DNA from: a bacterium
GTDB lineage: Bacteria > CAIWAD01
DNA: 64,000 nt
Assembly (NCBI GenBank): GCA_030685015.1
Contig: JAUXWS010000041.1
Coordinates: 42,478-106,477 of the forward strand
Direction of reading: 5' to 3'
Shown here piece after piece: positions 63,762-64,000 of this stretch. Every line of letters starts with the position of its first letter. The first letter of the stretch is position 1. A program made the position numbers and the translations under genes. The notes under the pieces were generated by a model. It saw only the letters and a list, made by a program, of their open reading frames with translations, made no database searches and was not told the origin of the DNA.

Positions 63762-63884
63762 GGCGGGAAGTCCATGGCCGCCTGCCGATGTGTGTGCTCG
63801 GGGAGACCTTGGGGCTACCGGCCAGAGTTATTGGGTAGTGGAGCGTGCGCATTTGAGGGCAATCACGGTGTTGCGGCCGGGCAA

Positions 63885-64000
63885 GGGCCTCCCCCGGGCT
63901 TCCCCTGGGCTTCCCCCGGGCTTCCCCTGGGCTTCCCCCGGGCTTCCCCCGGGCTTCCCCCGGGCTTCCCCCGGGCTTCCCCCGGGCTTCCCCCGGGCTT
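63885..64000. repeat. 11-bp tandem repeat array, open at the window end
   Basis: About ten and a half units of GGGCTTCCCCC, with the variants GGGCCTCCCCC (first) and GGGCTTCCCCT (units 2 and 4). The rest are identical and the array continues past 64000. Each unit junction makes CCCCCGGG. The 123 bases between the ATPase stop and the array contain no gene. Confidence 0.95.

Overview
The window reads as chromosomal DNA of a GC-rich, uncultured-type bacterium of the FCB (Fibrobacterota-Chlorobiota-Bacteroidota) sphere. Supports are a clade II nitrous oxide reductase cluster, secreted proteins ending in the PNPFNP-type FlgD-like sorting domain, a DUF3098 membrane protein, and many large secreted proteins known mainly from candidate phyla of that group. 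The lineage call is inference; no rRNA or other strong phylogenetic marker is present.

Layout. 0-6.5 kb: the 3' part of an S9 peptidase, an FmdB zinc ribbon, a pteridine-reductase-like SDR, a Y1 (REP-associated type) transposase preceded by hairpins, a CoA-acylating aldehyde dehydrogenase with a C-terminal helix resembling a microcompartment targeting peptide, a PduL-like phosphotransacylase lacking both HxH motifs, then DUF3098 whose stop codon lies inside tRNA-Val, tRNA-Asp and a terminator. 6.5-21.5 kb: an accessory stretch with several novel or broken genes. It holds a dehydrogenase-macrodomain fusion, a DUF2177-DUF1232 fusion, a Gdx-like SMR protein with Asp in place of the conserved Tyr59, cysE followed by a cysK carrying two clustered in-frame stops, a deacetylase without its catalytic half, a frameshifted sorting-domain protein, two paralogous exported proteins and a stand-alone TrpB2. 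21.7-28.1 kb (minus strand): cytochrome c-nosZ-(membrane protein::nosL)-nosD-nosF-nosY, for N2O respiration.

28.2-45.7 kb (plus strand): aldehyde dehydrogenase, GpmA and a 1217-residue ATPase/BTAD regulator, then a tightly packed run with start-stop overlaps: EngB, MoxR ATPase, DUF58, an anchored unknown, class A PBP, SPOR protein, M28-PDZ peptidase, histidine ammonia-lyase and another anchored unknown. 45.9-51 kb: two tandem, very similar secreted proteins of about 800 residues with different C-terminal ends. 51-58 kb: Obg and a RibD-like reductase, then minus-strand SSB, a methyltransferase-VanZ-NnrE/D set, a divergent phosphopantetheinyl transferase and a HAD phosphatase. 58-64 kb: a hicAB locus whose toxin lacks its active-site His, with a candidate operator; secreted SUMF1-type and FN3-type proteins; two unrelated AAA-type ATPases; and an 11-bp tandem repeat running off the window end.

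The most notable items are the ALDH/PduL pair, the dehydrogenase-macrodomain fusion, the doubly nonsense-mutated cysK, the membrane-NosL fusion, the disarmed HicA with operator, and two dispersed repeat families (a REP-like hairpin and a 47-bp element that supplies a protein C-terminus).
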